The notes under the pieces: model-generated
The model's input: the letters and a program-made list of their open reading frames with translations, nothing else
What the model was told of the DNA's origin: nothing
Database searches by the model: none
Assembly: GCA_023418755.1 (NCBI GenBank)
Contig: JAEZZE010000385.1
Coordinates: forward strand, 1-31,070
Length of the DNA stretch: 31,070 bases
Direction: 5' to 3'
Origin: Bacillota bacterium
GTDB taxonomy: Bacteria; Bacillota; Bacilli; Paenibacillales; Paenibacillaceae
Shown here: in pieces, positions 1 to 8,076 of the stretch
Layout: the number at the start of each line of letters is the position of its first letter
Numbering within the stretch: position 1 is the stretch's first letter
Position numbers and translations under genes: made by a program

Positions 1-1025
1 GTCTGGCGGAGGGCGCTTTCCAGCCAAGGACGGGCCTGGCTCATCCGGTTGCCGATAATGACGGCGTCCGGGTTGAACACGTTCACGATGTTCGCGATGC
101 CGATGCCCAGATACTCCCCGATGCGAGCGAACAGCTCCAGAACATCCTGCCTTCCGGAGTTCGCGGCGGTCAGCAGCTCCTCCAGTTCGTCAAGTCCGAG
201 CTTCGATGCCTGCTCTAGCAGCGCTTGCTCGGAGGCGTACAGTTCCCAGCACCCCCGATTGCCGCAGGTACACATTTTGCCATGGGCTTCAATAGACAGA
301 TGGCCCATTTCCCCGGAGTAGCCCGCCGAACCCTTGTACAGCGATTTTTGCAAAATGAGCCCCGTGCCGATCCCGATGCCCACGCTGACGTAGACCAGAT
401 TGGCGATGCTCCGGCCGGCGCCATATTTCTGCTCCCCAAGAGCACCTGCGTTGGCCTCGTTGTCGATGATAACGGGCAGGCCGAAGCGCTCGGCTAGCAT
501 TCGCCGCAGAGGAACGTCCCGCCATTTCAGGTTCGGAGCGAACAGAATCGTCCCGTCCTCGTCGACAAGACCGGGAACGCCGACTCCGATGCCGACGATT
601 CCGTAAGGACTGGGCGGAGCCTCGGCGATCAAGGATTCGATGCACCCGCACAATTGCTCGAACGCCGCTCCCGGCTCTTGGCCGCGCAACGAGGACGTTC
701 TCTCGGCCGCGACGCCTCCCCGCATATCGGTGAGCACTCCCCGAATGTAGTTAACGCCCAGATCGATTCCGATCGCGTAGCCGGACGTTGCGATGAATTC
801 GAGCATCACCGGTTTGCGTCCCCCGCTCGATTGGCCCGTCCCGATCTCCCGCACGAGGGAGCCGTCGATGAGATCCTGCACCAGGCTGGATACGGTCGCT
901 TTGTTGAGGCCGGATTGTTCCGATATTTGCGCGCGGTACAGAGGCGCCCCTCTCAATATGCATTCCAGCACGATGGCCGTATTGATTCGTTTAATGAGCG
1001 CTTGATCGCCCGTAGGTGTCGTCAT
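1..1025 (-). CDS. xylR: ROK-family xylose operon repressor XylR (C-terminus cut by window edge)
   Basis: Transcriptional repressor of xylose use; xylose is the expected inducer. The reading frame starts at ATG 1025 on the minus strand (preceded by GAAGGAG) and runs open off the left edge, giving about 341 codons of a family usually near 385-395. An N-terminal winged helix-turn-helix (about residues 10-60, including LNKATVSSLVQDLI) is followed by a ROK sugar-kinase-like domain with an IGIDLG phosphate loop and the ROK zinc motif CTCGNRGCWE (about 250-285 in the window). It is divergent from xylA with a perfect xylO dyad between them, which fixes the assignment as the xylose member of the ROK family rather than a generic NagC homologue. 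The start and motifs are seen; the ligand is inferred from context. Confidence 0.93.
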   Translation of the reverse strand, partial: MTTPTGDQALIKRINTAIVLECILRGAPLYRAQISEQSGLNKATVSSLVQDLIDGSLVREIGTGQSSGGRKPVMLEFIATSGYAIGIDLGVNYIRGVLTDMRGGVAAERTSSLRGQEPGAAFEQLCGCIESLIAEAPPSPYGIVGIGVGVPGLVDEDGTILFAPNLKWRDVPLRRMLAERFGLPVIIDNEANAGALGEQKYGAGRSIANLVYVSVGIGIGTGLILQKSLYKGSAGYSGEMGHLSIEAHGKMCTCGNRGCWELYASEQALLEQASKLGLDELEELLTAANSGRQDVLELFARIGEYLGIGIANIVNVFNPDAVIIGNRMSQARPWLESALRQ

Positions 1026-1100
1026 AGCAGGGCAGAAGCTCCTTCGGTTCGAATAAAAAAAGTTTTGGACACGGTTAGTCCGCATAAAGCCGCAGTTTCC

Positions 1101-1106
1101 ATTATA
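1101..1106 (-). promoter_or_regulatory. Probable -10 element of the xylR promoter
   Basis: The minus strand reads TATAAT here, about 75 bases upstream of the xylR ATG. The matching -35 position falls inside the left arm of the xylO dyad but is a poor match to TTGACA, so the promoter would be weak. Its overlap with the operator would let XylR regulate itself. Inference from sequence only. Confidence 0.4.
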
Positions 1107-1123
1107 TCATAATCAGATTGCTC

Positions 1124-1156
1124 AAACTTAGTTTATTGGATAGACAAACTAAGTTT
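1124..1156. promoter_or_regulatory. xylO operator: perfect 11-bp inverted repeat
   Basis: AAACTTAGTTT (1124-1134) and its exact reverse complement AAACTAAGTTT (1146-1156) are separated by 11 bases. Core sequence and arrangement resemble the xyl operators of Bacillus (TTAGTTTGTT...AACAAACTAA). It lies between divergent xylR and xylA and overlaps the predicted -35 of xylA, consistent with steric repression by XylR. Confidence 0.88.
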
Positions 1157-1170
1157 AGACGTGTTATGCT
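1141..1170 (+). promoter_or_regulatory. Predicted sigma-A promoter of xylAB
   Basis: A TAGACA -35 (1141-1146, one mismatch to TTGACA) and a TATGCT -10 (1165-1170) are 18 bases apart. The -35 sits in the spacer and right arm of xylO, so bound repressor would cover it. Transcription would start about 1177, giving a leader of about 43 bases that contains the cre element. Confidence 0.55.
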
Positions 1171-1187
1171 GAGATCAGATTAAAAAT

Positions 1188-1201
1188 TGATATCGCTTTC
1201 A
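1188..1201 (+). promoter_or_regulatory. Catabolite-response element (cre) in the xylA leader
   Basis: TGATATCGCTTTCA matches the Bacillus cre consensus TGWNANCGNTNWCA at every defined position. It is downstream of the predicted start of transcription and its last base is the first base of the xylA ribosome binding site (AAGGAGG, 1201-1207). CcpA bound here would act as a roadblock, giving glucose repression on top of XylR control. Confidence 0.8.
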
Positions 1202-1219
1202 AGGAGGCCTATATCCGTT

Positions 1220-2533
1220 ATGAGCAAATTCCCTAACGTTCCCAAGATCCAGTACGAAGGACGCGATTCGAAAAATCCGTTCGCCTTCCGCCACTACAAC
1301 CCGCAAGAGGTCGTGCTCGGCAAAACGATGGAGGAGCACCTGCGCTTCGCCGTCGCTTATTGGCACACGTTCAACGCCAACGGCAGCGATCCGTTCGGCG
1401 TCGGCACGGCGGTTCGCAGCTGGGATTCGCTATCCCCGCTCGATAGGGCGAAAGCGCGCGTCGAAGCCAACTTCGAGCTGCTCGAGAAACTGAACGTTCC
1501 GTTCTACGCTTTCCACGACGTGGACATCGCTCCGGAAGGCGCTACGCTGGCCGAGACGAACAAAAACCTCGACGTCATCGTCGCCATGCTGAAGGACTAT
1601 CAGAAGTCGACGGGCAAGAAGCTGCTCTGGAACACGGTCAACCTGTTCACGAATCCGCGTTACGTTCATGGCGCCAGCACGACGAACAACGCCGAAGTGT
1701 TCGCGTACGCGGCGGCGACGCTGAAGAAAGGACTCGAGGTCGGCAAAGAACTCGGAGCCGAGAACTACGTCTTCTGGGGCGGCCGCGAAGGCTACGAGTC
1801 CCTGCTTAACACCGACATGAAGCTGGAGCTCGACAATTTGGCGCGCTTCCTGCATATGGCGGTAGATTACGCGAAGGAAATCGGCTTCGACGCCCAATTC
1901 CTGATCGAGCCGAAGCCGAAGGAACCGTCCAAGCACCAATACGATTTCGACGCGGCTACGGCGATCGCATTCCTGCATACTTACGGACTGAAAGACAGCT
2001 TCAAGCTGAACATCGAAGCGAACCATGCGACGCTGGCCGGCCATACGTTCGAGCACGAGCTTCGCTTGGCGCGCATCAACGGCATGCTCGGCTCCATCGA
2101 TGCCAACCAAGGCGATCTGCTGCTGGGCTGGGACACGGACGAGTTCCCGACCGACCTCGTCTCCACGACGCTGGCGATGTACGAAATATTGAAAAACGAC
2201 GGCCTGGGCCGCGGCGGCGTCAACTTCGACGCGAAAGTTCGCCGTTCGTCCTTCGAGGACGAGGACTTGTTCTTCGCCCACATTGCCGGCATGGACACGT
2301 ACGCCCGCGGTCTGAAAGCGGCGGCGAAGCTGATCGAAGAGCGCGTGATCGACGACATCGTGGCCAAGCGCTACGCCAGCTTCGGCGAAGGCATCGGCGC
2401 CGACATCGTATCCGGCCGTGCGACGCTGAAGTCGCTGGAAGCGTACGCGCTGCAAGCGAAGCCGATCCGTAACGAATCCGCTCGCCTGGAGCAGATCAAA
2501 GCGAACCTGAACGACATTATTTTCGGCGTATAA
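1220..2533 (+). CDS. xylA: Xylose isomerase
   Basis: Converts D-xylose to D-xylulose in the cytoplasm, the first step of the isomerase pathway; 437 aa, the normal length of class II enzymes. ATG 1220 (MSKFPNVPKI) is chosen because AAGGAGG lies at 1201-1207; an upstream TTG at 1187 would put the cre and the ribosome binding site inside the gene. Visible family residues are the catalytic His-Asp pair in YAFHDVDIAPEG (H99, D102) and metal ligands in FLIEPKPKEPSKHQYDFD (E230) and NIEANHATLAGH (E266, H269), followed by SIDANQGD and GWDTDEFP. It is followed by xylB after 15 bases, so the two are one transcription unit controlled by XylR/xylO and cre. No xylose transporter gene is present in the window. 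Confidence 0.98.
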   Translation: MSKFPNVPKIQYEGRDSKNPFAFRHYNPQEVVLGKTMEEHLRFAVAYWHTFNANGSDPFGVGTAVRSWDSLSPLDRAKARVEANFELLEKLNVPFYAFHDVDIAPEGATLAETNKNLDVIVAMLKDYQKSTGKKLLWNTVNLFTNPRYVHGASTTNNAEVFAYAAATLKKGLEVGKELGAENYVFWGGREGYESLLNTDMKLELDNLARFLHMAVDYAKEIGFDAQFLIEPKPKEPSKHQYDFDAATAIAFLHTYGLKDSFKLNIEANHATLAGHTFEHELRLARINGMLGSIDANQGDLLLGWDTDEFPTDLVSTTLAMYEILKNDGLGRGGVNFDAKVRRSSFEDEDLFFAHIAGMDTYARGLKAAAKLIEERVIDDIVAKRYASFGEGIGADIVSGRATLKSLEAYALQAKPIRNESARLEQIKANLNDIIFGV

Positions 2534-2548
2534 GAAGGAGACTTCTCC

Positions 2549-4045
2549 ATGAAATATGTCATTGGCGTAGATTTGGGAACGAGCGCGGTCAAGACGCTGC
2601 TCGTCGGGCAGGACGGCGACGTGCACGCCGAAGCGACCCGGGAATATCCGCTCTATCATGACAAAGCCGGATGGAGCGAGCAAGACCCCGAGGATTGGGT
2701 TACGGGGACGACGGCCGCGCTGCGCGACCTGATCGCCGGCTCCCGCACCAGCCCGGAAGACGTCGAAGGGATCAGTTTCTCGGGCCAAATGCACGGACTC
2801 GTGCTGCTGGACGCGGACGGCAAGCCGGTTCGCAGAGCGATTCTATGGAACGATACGCGCACGACGGAGCAATGCCGCGAGATCGAACGGACGCTCGAAG
2901 ACAAGCTGTTGTCCGTTACCCGCAATCCCGCGCTGGAGGGGTTCACGCTGCCCAAGATCCTATGGGTGAAGCGGCATGAGCCCGAAGCCTTCGCGAAGGC
3001 GGCAGGCTTCCTGCTGCCCAAGGATTACGTCCGGCTGCGCCTTACCGGCGAGAAACACATGGATTTGTCGGACGCGGCGGGAACGTTGATGCTCGACGTC
3101 GCAGGCCGCGCTTGGAGCGAGGACGTGTTGGGCGCCTTCTCGATTCCGTCCGGCTTCTGTCCTCCGCTCGTCGAAGCGGGAGCGCATGTCGGCGGCCTGA
3201 CCGCCGAAGCGGCCGGCGAGACCGGGCTGAGGCAAGAGACGAAGGTGTTCGCGGGAGGCGCGGACAACGCTTGCGGAGCGATCGGAGCGGGCATTCTGAC
3301 GCCGGGGCTGACGCTGTGCAGCATCGGAACGTCCGGCGTCGTCCTGACGTACGAAGAGGACGCTTCCGCGGACTACCGGGGGAAGGTGCACTTCTTCAAC
3401 CACGGGAAGCCGGATGCGTTCTACGCGATGGGCGTCACGCTCGCCGCGGGCTATTCGCTCAGTTGGTTCCGCAATACGTTCGCCAAGGGTGAATCGTACG
3501 ACGCGATGCTGCAAGGCGCCGAGGAGATTCCGGCCGGCTCGAACGGCTTGCTGTTCACGCCTTATATCGTCGGAGAGCGAACGCCGCACGCGGACGCCAA
3601 AATCCGCGGCAGCTTCGTCGGCGCGGACGGGAGCCATACGAGAACGCATTTCGCCCGGGCGGTCATGGAGGGCATTACGTTCTCCTTGAACGAATCGATC
3701 GAGATGTTCCGCGAGGCCGGCAAACAAGTCGACAAAGTCGTGTCGATCGGCGGCGGCGCGAAAAATCCGCTCTGGCTTCAGATGCAAGCGGATATTTTCA
3801 AAGCCGACGTGGTCGCGCTCGAGAACGAGCAAGGTCCCGGGCTCGGAGCGGCGATGCTTGCCGCGGTCGGCTGCGGCTGGTTCCCGTCGCTCGAGGCTTG
3901 CGGCGAAACTTTCGTGAAGCACGCGCGGGTATACCGCCCGAACGAAGCGGCCAGCGCCCGCTACGGGCAGCTGTTCGAGATCTATCGCCAGGTGTACGCC
4001 CAAACGGCGGGCATCAACCATGCCCTGTACGCTTTTCGAAACTAG
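2549..4045 (+). CDS. xylB: Xylulokinase
   Basis: Phosphorylates D-xylulose with ATP to D-xylulose 5-phosphate, which feeds the pentose phosphate pathway; 498 aa, normal FGGY-family size. The ATG at 2549 has AGAAGGAG upstream. FGGY features: the N-terminal phosphate loop VIGVDLGTSAVKTLL (D8), the substrate loop SGQMHGLVLL (M81, H82), the catalytic aspartate in FAGGADNACGAIGAG (D239) and the ATP-binding SIGGGAKNPLWLQMQADI near the C-terminus. It is cotranscribed with xylA and followed by a hairpin at 4096-4137. No frameshift or missing key residue was seen. Confidence 0.97.
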   Translation: MKYVIGVDLGTSAVKTLLVGQDGDVHAEATREYPLYHDKAGWSEQDPEDWVTGTTAALRDLIAGSRTSPEDVEGISFSGQMHGLVLLDADGKPVRRAILWNDTRTTEQCREIERTLEDKLLSVTRNPALEGFTLPKILWVKRHEPEAFAKAAGFLLPKDYVRLRLTGEKHMDLSDAAGTLMLDVAGRAWSEDVLGAFSIPSGFCPPLVEAGAHVGGLTAEAAGETGLRQETKVFAGGADNACGAIGAGILTPGLTLCSIGTSGVVLTYEEDASADYRGKVHFFNHGKPDAFYAMGVTLAAGYSLSWFRNTFAKGESYDAMLQGAEEIPAGSNGLLFTPYIVGERTPHADAKIRGSFVGADGSHTRTHFARAVMEGITFSLNESIEMFREAGKQVDKVVSIGGGAKNPLWLQMQADIFKADVVALENEQGPGLGAAMLAAVGCGWFPSLEACGETFVKHARVYRPNEAASARYGQLFEIYRQVYAQTAGINHALYAFRN

Positions 4046-4095
4046 TTTAATCGGATAAAATGAAAGATGGGCAAGGGATGCCTCCCTTTCCTTCG

Positions 4096-4137
4096 AGAGC
4101 CTTCGCAATTCCCGGCCGGTAAACGGGAGAAGGCTCT
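4096..4137 (+). terminator. Hairpin downstream of xylAB, probable terminator
   Basis: AGAGCCTTC (4096-4104) pairs exactly with GAAGGCTCT (4129-4137). An inner TCCCG/CGGGA stem is offset by a five-base bulge. The trailing T-tract is short (CTCTTTC), so termination may be partial. Confidence 0.5.
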
Positions 4138-4239
4138 TTCCCGTTGTCGGGAAACTTCCGCGCCCGGGATTTCGTAATCTATAGAGATTGAGCATAATAG
4201 AGTGTACATGAACCGAGAGAATGAAGCGGAGGGAAGACG

Positions 4240-5046
4240 TTGGCTGATCTTATCGACGAAGAGGCGACGATCGGACAAGGAACGGACGGCCCTTATCTGT
4301 TGAGAGCGGAAATCGAAGAGGCGGGCTACGAGCCGGGGCAGCCCATCGTCCGGAATATCGTTCTGGGCGTTCGGCCCGGCGAGAGGGTCGGCCTGATCGG
4401 ACCGAACGGCGCGGGGAAGAGCACGCTCATGAAGGGGCTGCTCGGCCAGCTTCCCCATTGGAAGGCGAGAGTCGCCTGGCGCGGCGAGGAGGAAAATACG
4501 GCTCGCGACAATGCGCTCTCCTCGAAAATCGCTTATATTCCCGAGCAGCCGATCGTGTACGAGAGGCTGACGCTGTGGGAGCATCTCGTGCTTGCCGCGG
4601 CTTCGATCGGCTTGTCCGAGGACGAGCTGGGCGAACGGTCGGACAAGCTGCTCGGACGCTTTCGCTTAAACGGGTTCCGGCATCATTATCCGGTAAAGTT
4701 CTCCAAAGGCATGCAGCAGAAAACGATGCTGATCATCGGCTTCCTGCTGAAGCCCGATCTGTATCTGGTGGACGAGCCGTTCATCGGGCTTGATCCGGGA
4801 GCCGTGCTGGAGCTGATCGACGCTATGGAGGAAGAGAGGAGCCGGGGAGCGGCCATCCTGATGACGACGCACGTATTGGACTCGGCGGAAAGGCTGTGCG
4901 ACCGGTTCGTGCTCGTGCACGACGGAGGAACGGCGGCTTCGGGAACGCTGGAGGAGATCGGACGACTGGCGGGCTTGGGTCCGGAAGCACGGCTGTTCGA
5001 CTGTTTCCATCGGCTCACGGCCGCCGACGACGGGGTGGAAGCATGA
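4240..5046 (+). CDS. ecsA: ABC transporter ATP-binding protein, EcsA-like
   Basis: ATPase subunit of an EcsAB-type exporter; in Bacillus the Ecs system affects protein secretion, processing and competence, but the cargo is not settled. 268 aa. The start is TTG 4240, supported by GCGGAGGGA at about 4226-4234. Walker A is GPNGAGKS (residues 54-61), the signature loop is FSKGMQQK (154-161, a variant of LSGGQ seen in EcsA-like ATPases), Walker B is LYLVDEP (174-180) and the switch histidine is in MTTHVLD (H211). Its stop overlaps the start of the permease gene (ATGA, 5043-5046), indicating translational coupling. Confidence 0.85.
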   Translation: MADLIDEEATIGQGTDGPYLLRAEIEEAGYEPGQPIVRNIVLGVRPGERVGLIGPNGAGKSTLMKGLLGQLPHWKARVAWRGEEENTARDNALSSKIAYIPEQPIVYERLTLWEHLVLAAASIGLSEDELGERSDKLLGRFRLNGFRHHYPVKFSKGMQQKTMLIIGFLLKPDLYLVDEPFIGLDPGAVLELIDAMEEERSRGAAILMTTHVLDSAERLCDRFVLVHDGGTAASGTLEEIGRLAGLGPEARLFDCFHRLTAADDGVEA

Positions 5047-6359
5047 TCCCCGGCGAAACGGCGTCGAATACAACCCGGCATTCCCGATCGATCGCGAGCT
5101 TTACTCCGCCTAAGCTCTTTAGCGAACGTGCGGCCTCCTTTTGGATAGCGGTCTGGAGATGTTGGCGGACGGTGCTGGACTGGACGGTATGCCTTTACAT
5201 TCTGCTGCCGGGAACGTTCATCGCCGCCGGGATGTATAGAGATTTCATGCGCGATCCGCCTTCGGCACTGGCGGAATTTCCGCTGTATCCGGTTCTGCTG
5301 CTGATGACGCTGCTTCAGCTTGCCGGGAAATACAGAACGTTCGCCGAAGCCGGAGACGGTCTGTTCCTTCATCGCAATCCCCGATGGAGGAGGGCGTTCG
5401 GAATGATGGGGTTCGCATACGGGGGAGCGAGCCGTCTGCTCGTCGCGTTAGCGGCAGCCGCGGCGCTGTCCCCGGTTCTGCTTCCCGTGTTCGGGCTGTC
5501 CTCGGCTTCGTTGGCCGCTTTCGTTGTCTATTTCGCCGCGGCGGGACTGTTCTGGACGATGGTCCGGGACCTGGTCGCGTTAAGCTGGAGGGGATGGCGC
5601 AGATGGGCGGCTCTTCTGCCCGCCGGCGCCGCGTTTGCCTTCGGCACGGCTCAATTGGCGGCGAAGGGAGCTTCGAATCCGGGCATGACGCTTGCGTTCG
5701 GCGGGGCGTTCCTTGCCGCGGCTTGTCTGATCCTGCTGCAGCGGCTCCGCAAGCGGGGAACGCTGCTGCACGAAATCGCGGTCGAGAGCGAGATTTACGC
5801 GGCGTTCGTAAGCTGGATTCTGATGGACACGTTGGAAAAAAAGCCGGTTCCGCGCCGCAGCAAGCCGATTCTGTTCTCCCGTTCGCAGCCGCTGCTGAAG
5901 CACCGCAACAAAGACGTCGATCGTCTGGCCGACAGCTGGATGAAGTCGGTCGTTCGCCGGCCGGACATGCTGAAGCAGCTCTTCTATTTTCTGTGGGCCG
6001 GAGCGGCCGCGATCGCGTTGTCTCCGATTCCGTTGGCCGTCTTCGTGTGGCTTGCCCTGCCATTCCTTGTCGCGGCCTCGCTTCGAAGGCAATGGAAGCA
6101 ATGGATGGCCGAGCCGTACCTTGCGTTGTTCGATTGGCAGGACTCGGCGGAGAGCGAGGCTTCCCGCAAAGCGATCTCGCGGCTTGCCCTCCCGCTTGTC
6201 CAGCTATGGGCCCTTCTGATCGCCGTTCGGATCGGTTTGTCGATCGGCGGATGGGCTTGGCTCGCCGTCGGGGCCGCTCCCGTCGCCGCCTATTACTGGC
6301 TCAGAACGGCGAGCGGGATCCTGTCCTCGTTCTCGGCATCGCGGCGGCAGAGGGAATAG
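5043..6359 (+). CDS. ecsB: ABC transporter permease, EcsB-like
   Basis: Membrane subunit partnering the upstream ATPase; 438 aa, slightly longer than B. subtilis EcsB. The start ATG 5043 overlaps the ecsA stop. The protein has an N-terminal hydrophilic stretch, then several hydrophobic segments (for example WTVCLYILLPGTFIAAGMY, FPLYPVLLLMTLLQLAG, LLVALAAAAALSPVLLPVFG, FLWAGAAAIALSPIPLAVF, WALLIAVRIGLSIGGWAW). A cytoplasmic loop in the middle carries KKPVPRRSKPILFSRSQ and LLKHRNKDVDRLADSW, a pattern typical of EcsB. The third gene of the classical Bacillus operon, ecsC, is not next to it; an unrelated small gene follows. Confidence 0.8.
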   Translation: MIPGETASNTTRHSRSIASFTPPKLFSERAASFWIAVWRCWRTVLDWTVCLYILLPGTFIAAGMYRDFMRDPPSALAEFPLYPVLLLMTLLQLAGKYRTFAEAGDGLFLHRNPRWRRAFGMMGFAYGGASRLLVALAAAAALSPVLLPVFGLSSASLAAFVVYFAAAGLFWTMVRDLVALSWRGWRRWAALLPAGAAFAFGTAQLAAKGASNPGMTLAFGGAFLAAACLILLQRLRKRGTLLHEIAVESEIYAAFVSWILMDTLEKKPVPRRSKPILFSRSQPLLKHRNKDVDRLADSWMKSVVRRPDMLKQLFYFLWAGAAAIALSPIPLAVFVWLALPFLVAASLRRQWKQWMAEPYLALFDWQDSAESEASRKAISRLALPLVQLWALLIAVRIGLSIGGWAWLAVGAAPVAAYYWLRTASGILSSFSASRRQRE

Positions 6360-6427
6360 GCGATCCCTATTCCGGGAGATGCTAACCGCAAGCGACGAGC
6401 AATCGAACAACGGAAGGATGGAATGCG

Positions 6428-6802
6428 ATGAATCATGCCGCGCTTCTGTTTCAGTTTCCCGGCGAGTCCCAAGCCCGACTGGCCGCCGAGACTTTGGACG
6501 AGCTGGGCTACGAGCCTCAACTGCACGAAGGAGGGCGCCTGCATATCCACGTGGAGGACGAGGACTTGACATCCGCCCTGGAGATCGTGCAATGCTACTC
6601 GGGACATCTTCTGGAGCACGCGCCGGCGGAGACCGTAGCCGTGACGGATTTCGCCTACGGGATGGACGATATTCCGATTCCCGCCCATACGGTGAACGAG
6701 GATTGGGTCGACTCTTATCGTTCAAGCGCGAACGAAGACGCCGGTCTCGATTCGGCGTATCCGACCGACGACGGCTCCTATGACCGATTCGAGGCGACGT
6801 GA
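6428..6802 (+). CDS. Uncharacterised acidic protein downstream of ecsAB
   Basis: 124 aa, no family recognised. The ATG at 6428 is preceded by a GGAAGGATGG purine stretch. The N-terminal 60 residues look like a small alpha/beta fold: HAALLFQFPGESQARLAAETLDELGYEP then RLHIHVEDEDLTSALEIVQ, reminiscent of a ferredoxin-like or ACT-like sensor fold. The C-terminal half is strongly acidic and probably disordered. There is no signal peptide or membrane segment. It starts 68 bases after ecsB and is followed by a good terminator, so it is the last gene of that unit; a link with EcsAB is positional only. Confidence 0.7.
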   Translation: MNHAALLFQFPGESQARLAAETLDELGYEPQLHEGGRLHIHVEDEDLTSALEIVQCYSGHLLEHAPAETVAVTDFAYGMDDIPIPAHTVNEDWVDSYRSSANEDAGLDSAYPTDDGSYDRFEAT

Positions 6803-6834
6803 CGAACCGGCAGGCCGGGAAAAAGAAAAATCCG

Positions 6835-6868
6835 AAAAAGCGCTTGCATTGTCGGCGCTTTTTGTTTT
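6835..6868 (+). terminator. Rho-independent terminator after the ecsAB unit
   Basis: AAAAAGCGC (6835-6843) pairs exactly with GCGCTTTTT (6855-6863) around an 11-base loop, followed by GTTTT. Its loop and descending arm overlap the predicted promoter of the lacI-type gene. Confidence 0.85.
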
Positions 6869-6873
6869 ATACT
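6844..6873 (+). promoter_or_regulatory. Predicted promoter of the LacI-family regulator
   Basis: TTGCAT (6844-6849) and TATACT (6868-6873) are 18 bases apart. The -35 lies in the loop of the preceding terminator. The LacI-type dyad at 6878-6891 begins a few bases after the -10, around the expected start of transcription. Confidence 0.5.
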
Positions 6874-6877
6874 TGAC

Positions 6878-6891
6878 CCGAAACGTTTTGG
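6878..6891. promoter_or_regulatory. LacI-type operator before the regulator gene
   Basis: CCGAAACGTTTTGG is a near-perfect dyad centred on CG (one mismatched pair) and shares its core GAAACGTTT with the perfect palindrome at 8002-8019. It lies 17 bases before the regulator ATG, just after the predicted -10, so autorepression is likely. Confidence 0.65.
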
Positions 6892-6907
6892 AAAGGTGTC
6901 TGCAGCA

Positions 6908-7921
6908 ATGGCAACGATCAAAGATATCGCTAAAAAAGCGGGCGTATCGGTTACCACCGTATCCCGGGCGTTGAACGGTTACGACGACGTGAACGAGGAA
7001 ACGCGTAAAAAGATCAAGCAGGTCGCCGCCGAGCTGTCCTACAGTCCCAATGCCGTGGCGAGAAGCCTGGTCTCGAGGAAGACTCGGACGATCGGACTCA
7101 TTATTTCGGACATTAACCGAGCGGGCGCCAAGGATGCCTTCGCTTACGAAGTGCTCTGCGGCATCAATGACAGGGCGGGGGAATTGAATTACGACTTGCT
7201 GCTGTTCAGCACGAGCCCGTCCAAGCAGGTGGAGAAGTCCTACGCGTCGCTCTGCAAGGAGCGAAACGTGGAAGGCGCGATTCTGTCCGGCTTGCGGCTG
7301 GACGATCCGTATTTGCACGAAGTCATCGAACAAAATTCCTTCCCGTGCGTTCTGATCGATATTCCGCGAATCGCGGCGAACGTCGCCCACGTCACCTCCG
7401 ACAGCAAGATCGGCGCTTCTATGGCCGTTCGGCATTTGCTCGAGAACGGGCACCGAAGGATTGCCATGATCAACGGGCATAACCAGGCTTCGGTCAGCCG
7501 GGACCGCTATTCCGGATACAAGGAAGCGCTTGAACAGTTCGGGCTTTCCGCCGATGCGGGACTGGCGTACGACGGCGGATTTTCGGAAGACGGCGGGGCT
7601 GAGGCGATGTACCAGATTTTGATCCGCAACCCGGACGTGACGGCGGTGTTCTGCGCCAGCGATCTAATGGCGCTCGGCGCGCTCAGGACGCTCGAGAAAA
7701 TGGGGCTCAAAGTACCGGAGGATATGTCCGTCATCGGCTTTGACGACATTACGATCGCCTCGTACTGCTCGCCCAAGCTTACGACGATCCGCCAGGACAA
7801 ATACGAGCTCGGCTATCAAGCGGCGCAACTGCTGATCGACATGCTGGAAGAGCGGACGGATAATCGCAAAATCATGCTAAGCAACCAACTCATCGTACGG
7901 GAAAGCACGCGGCGTCTCTAA
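6908..7921 (+). CDS. LacI/GalR-family transcriptional regulator of the glucosidase-transporter locus
   Basis: 337 aa. ATG 6908 (MATIKDIAKKAGVSVTTVSR) is chosen because it begins exactly at the family N-terminus and has GGAAAGG upstream. The helix-turn-helix is at residues 1-25, the hinge helix at SPNAVARSLVSRK, then a periplasmic-binding-protein-like ligand domain (TIGLIISDI through TAVFCASDLMALGALRTLEKMGLKVPEDMSVIGFDD). It stands next to the debranching-type glucosidase and sugar ABC genes, in the same orientation. Two operators with the AAACGTTT core, one before itself and one before the glucosidase, make it the likely local repressor; the inducer (a maltodextrin or related sugar) is inferred. 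Confidence 0.92.
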   Translation: MATIKDIAKKAGVSVTTVSRALNGYDDVNEETRKKIKQVAAELSYSPNAVARSLVSRKTRTIGLIISDINRAGAKDAFAYEVLCGINDRAGELNYDLLLFSTSPSKQVEKSYASLCKERNVEGAILSGLRLDDPYLHEVIEQNSFPCVLIDIPRIAANVAHVTSDSKIGASMAVRHLLENGHRRIAMINGHNQASVSRDRYSGYKEALEQFGLSADAGLAYDGGFSEDGGAEAMYQILIRNPDVTAVFCASDLMALGALRTLEKMGLKVPEDMSVIGFDDITIASYCSPKLTTIRQDKYELGYQAAQLLIDMLEERTDNRKIMLSNQLIVRESTRRL

Positions 7922-7994
7922 GACGCCGGGAATGCTCCGCTTCGGCTCCGTTCCGCGAATAAAATTCGCGGCGTCAGTTCGAAGAAGTTTTTTT
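7922..7994 (+). terminator. Hairpin region after the LacI gene, possible terminator
   Basis: CCGCGAAT (7953-7960) pairs exactly with ATTCGCGG (7964-7971) over a three-base loop, and GACGCCG (7922-7928) can alternatively pair with CGGCGTC (7969-7975). The run of seven T is 16 bases further on (7988-7994), so this is not a classical terminator; it may only reduce read-through. Confidence 0.35.
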
Positions 7995-8001
7995 CGGCAA
8001 A

Positions 8002-8019
8002 ATCCGAAACGTTTCGGAT
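8002..8019. promoter_or_regulatory. Perfect 18-bp palindromic operator before the glucosidase gene
   Basis: ATCCGAAACGTTTCGGAT is its own reverse complement. The centre CG and AAACGTTT core are typical of LacI/GalR-family operators, and the site shares its core with the imperfect site at 6878-6891. It is 58 bases before the glucosidase ATG. I could not place a convincing -35/-10 pair around it. Confidence 0.8.
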
Positions 8020-8076
8020 ATTTATCGCCGTCGAAAACGAATAAATCCAATCATGCGAATACGGGATGGGGACAAC

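Noticed and set aside
1430..2794. Long minus-strand frame opposite xylA and xylB (454 codons)
   Set aside because: Shadow of the high-GC codon use of xylA/xylB; Arg/Val-rich with no recognisable domain.
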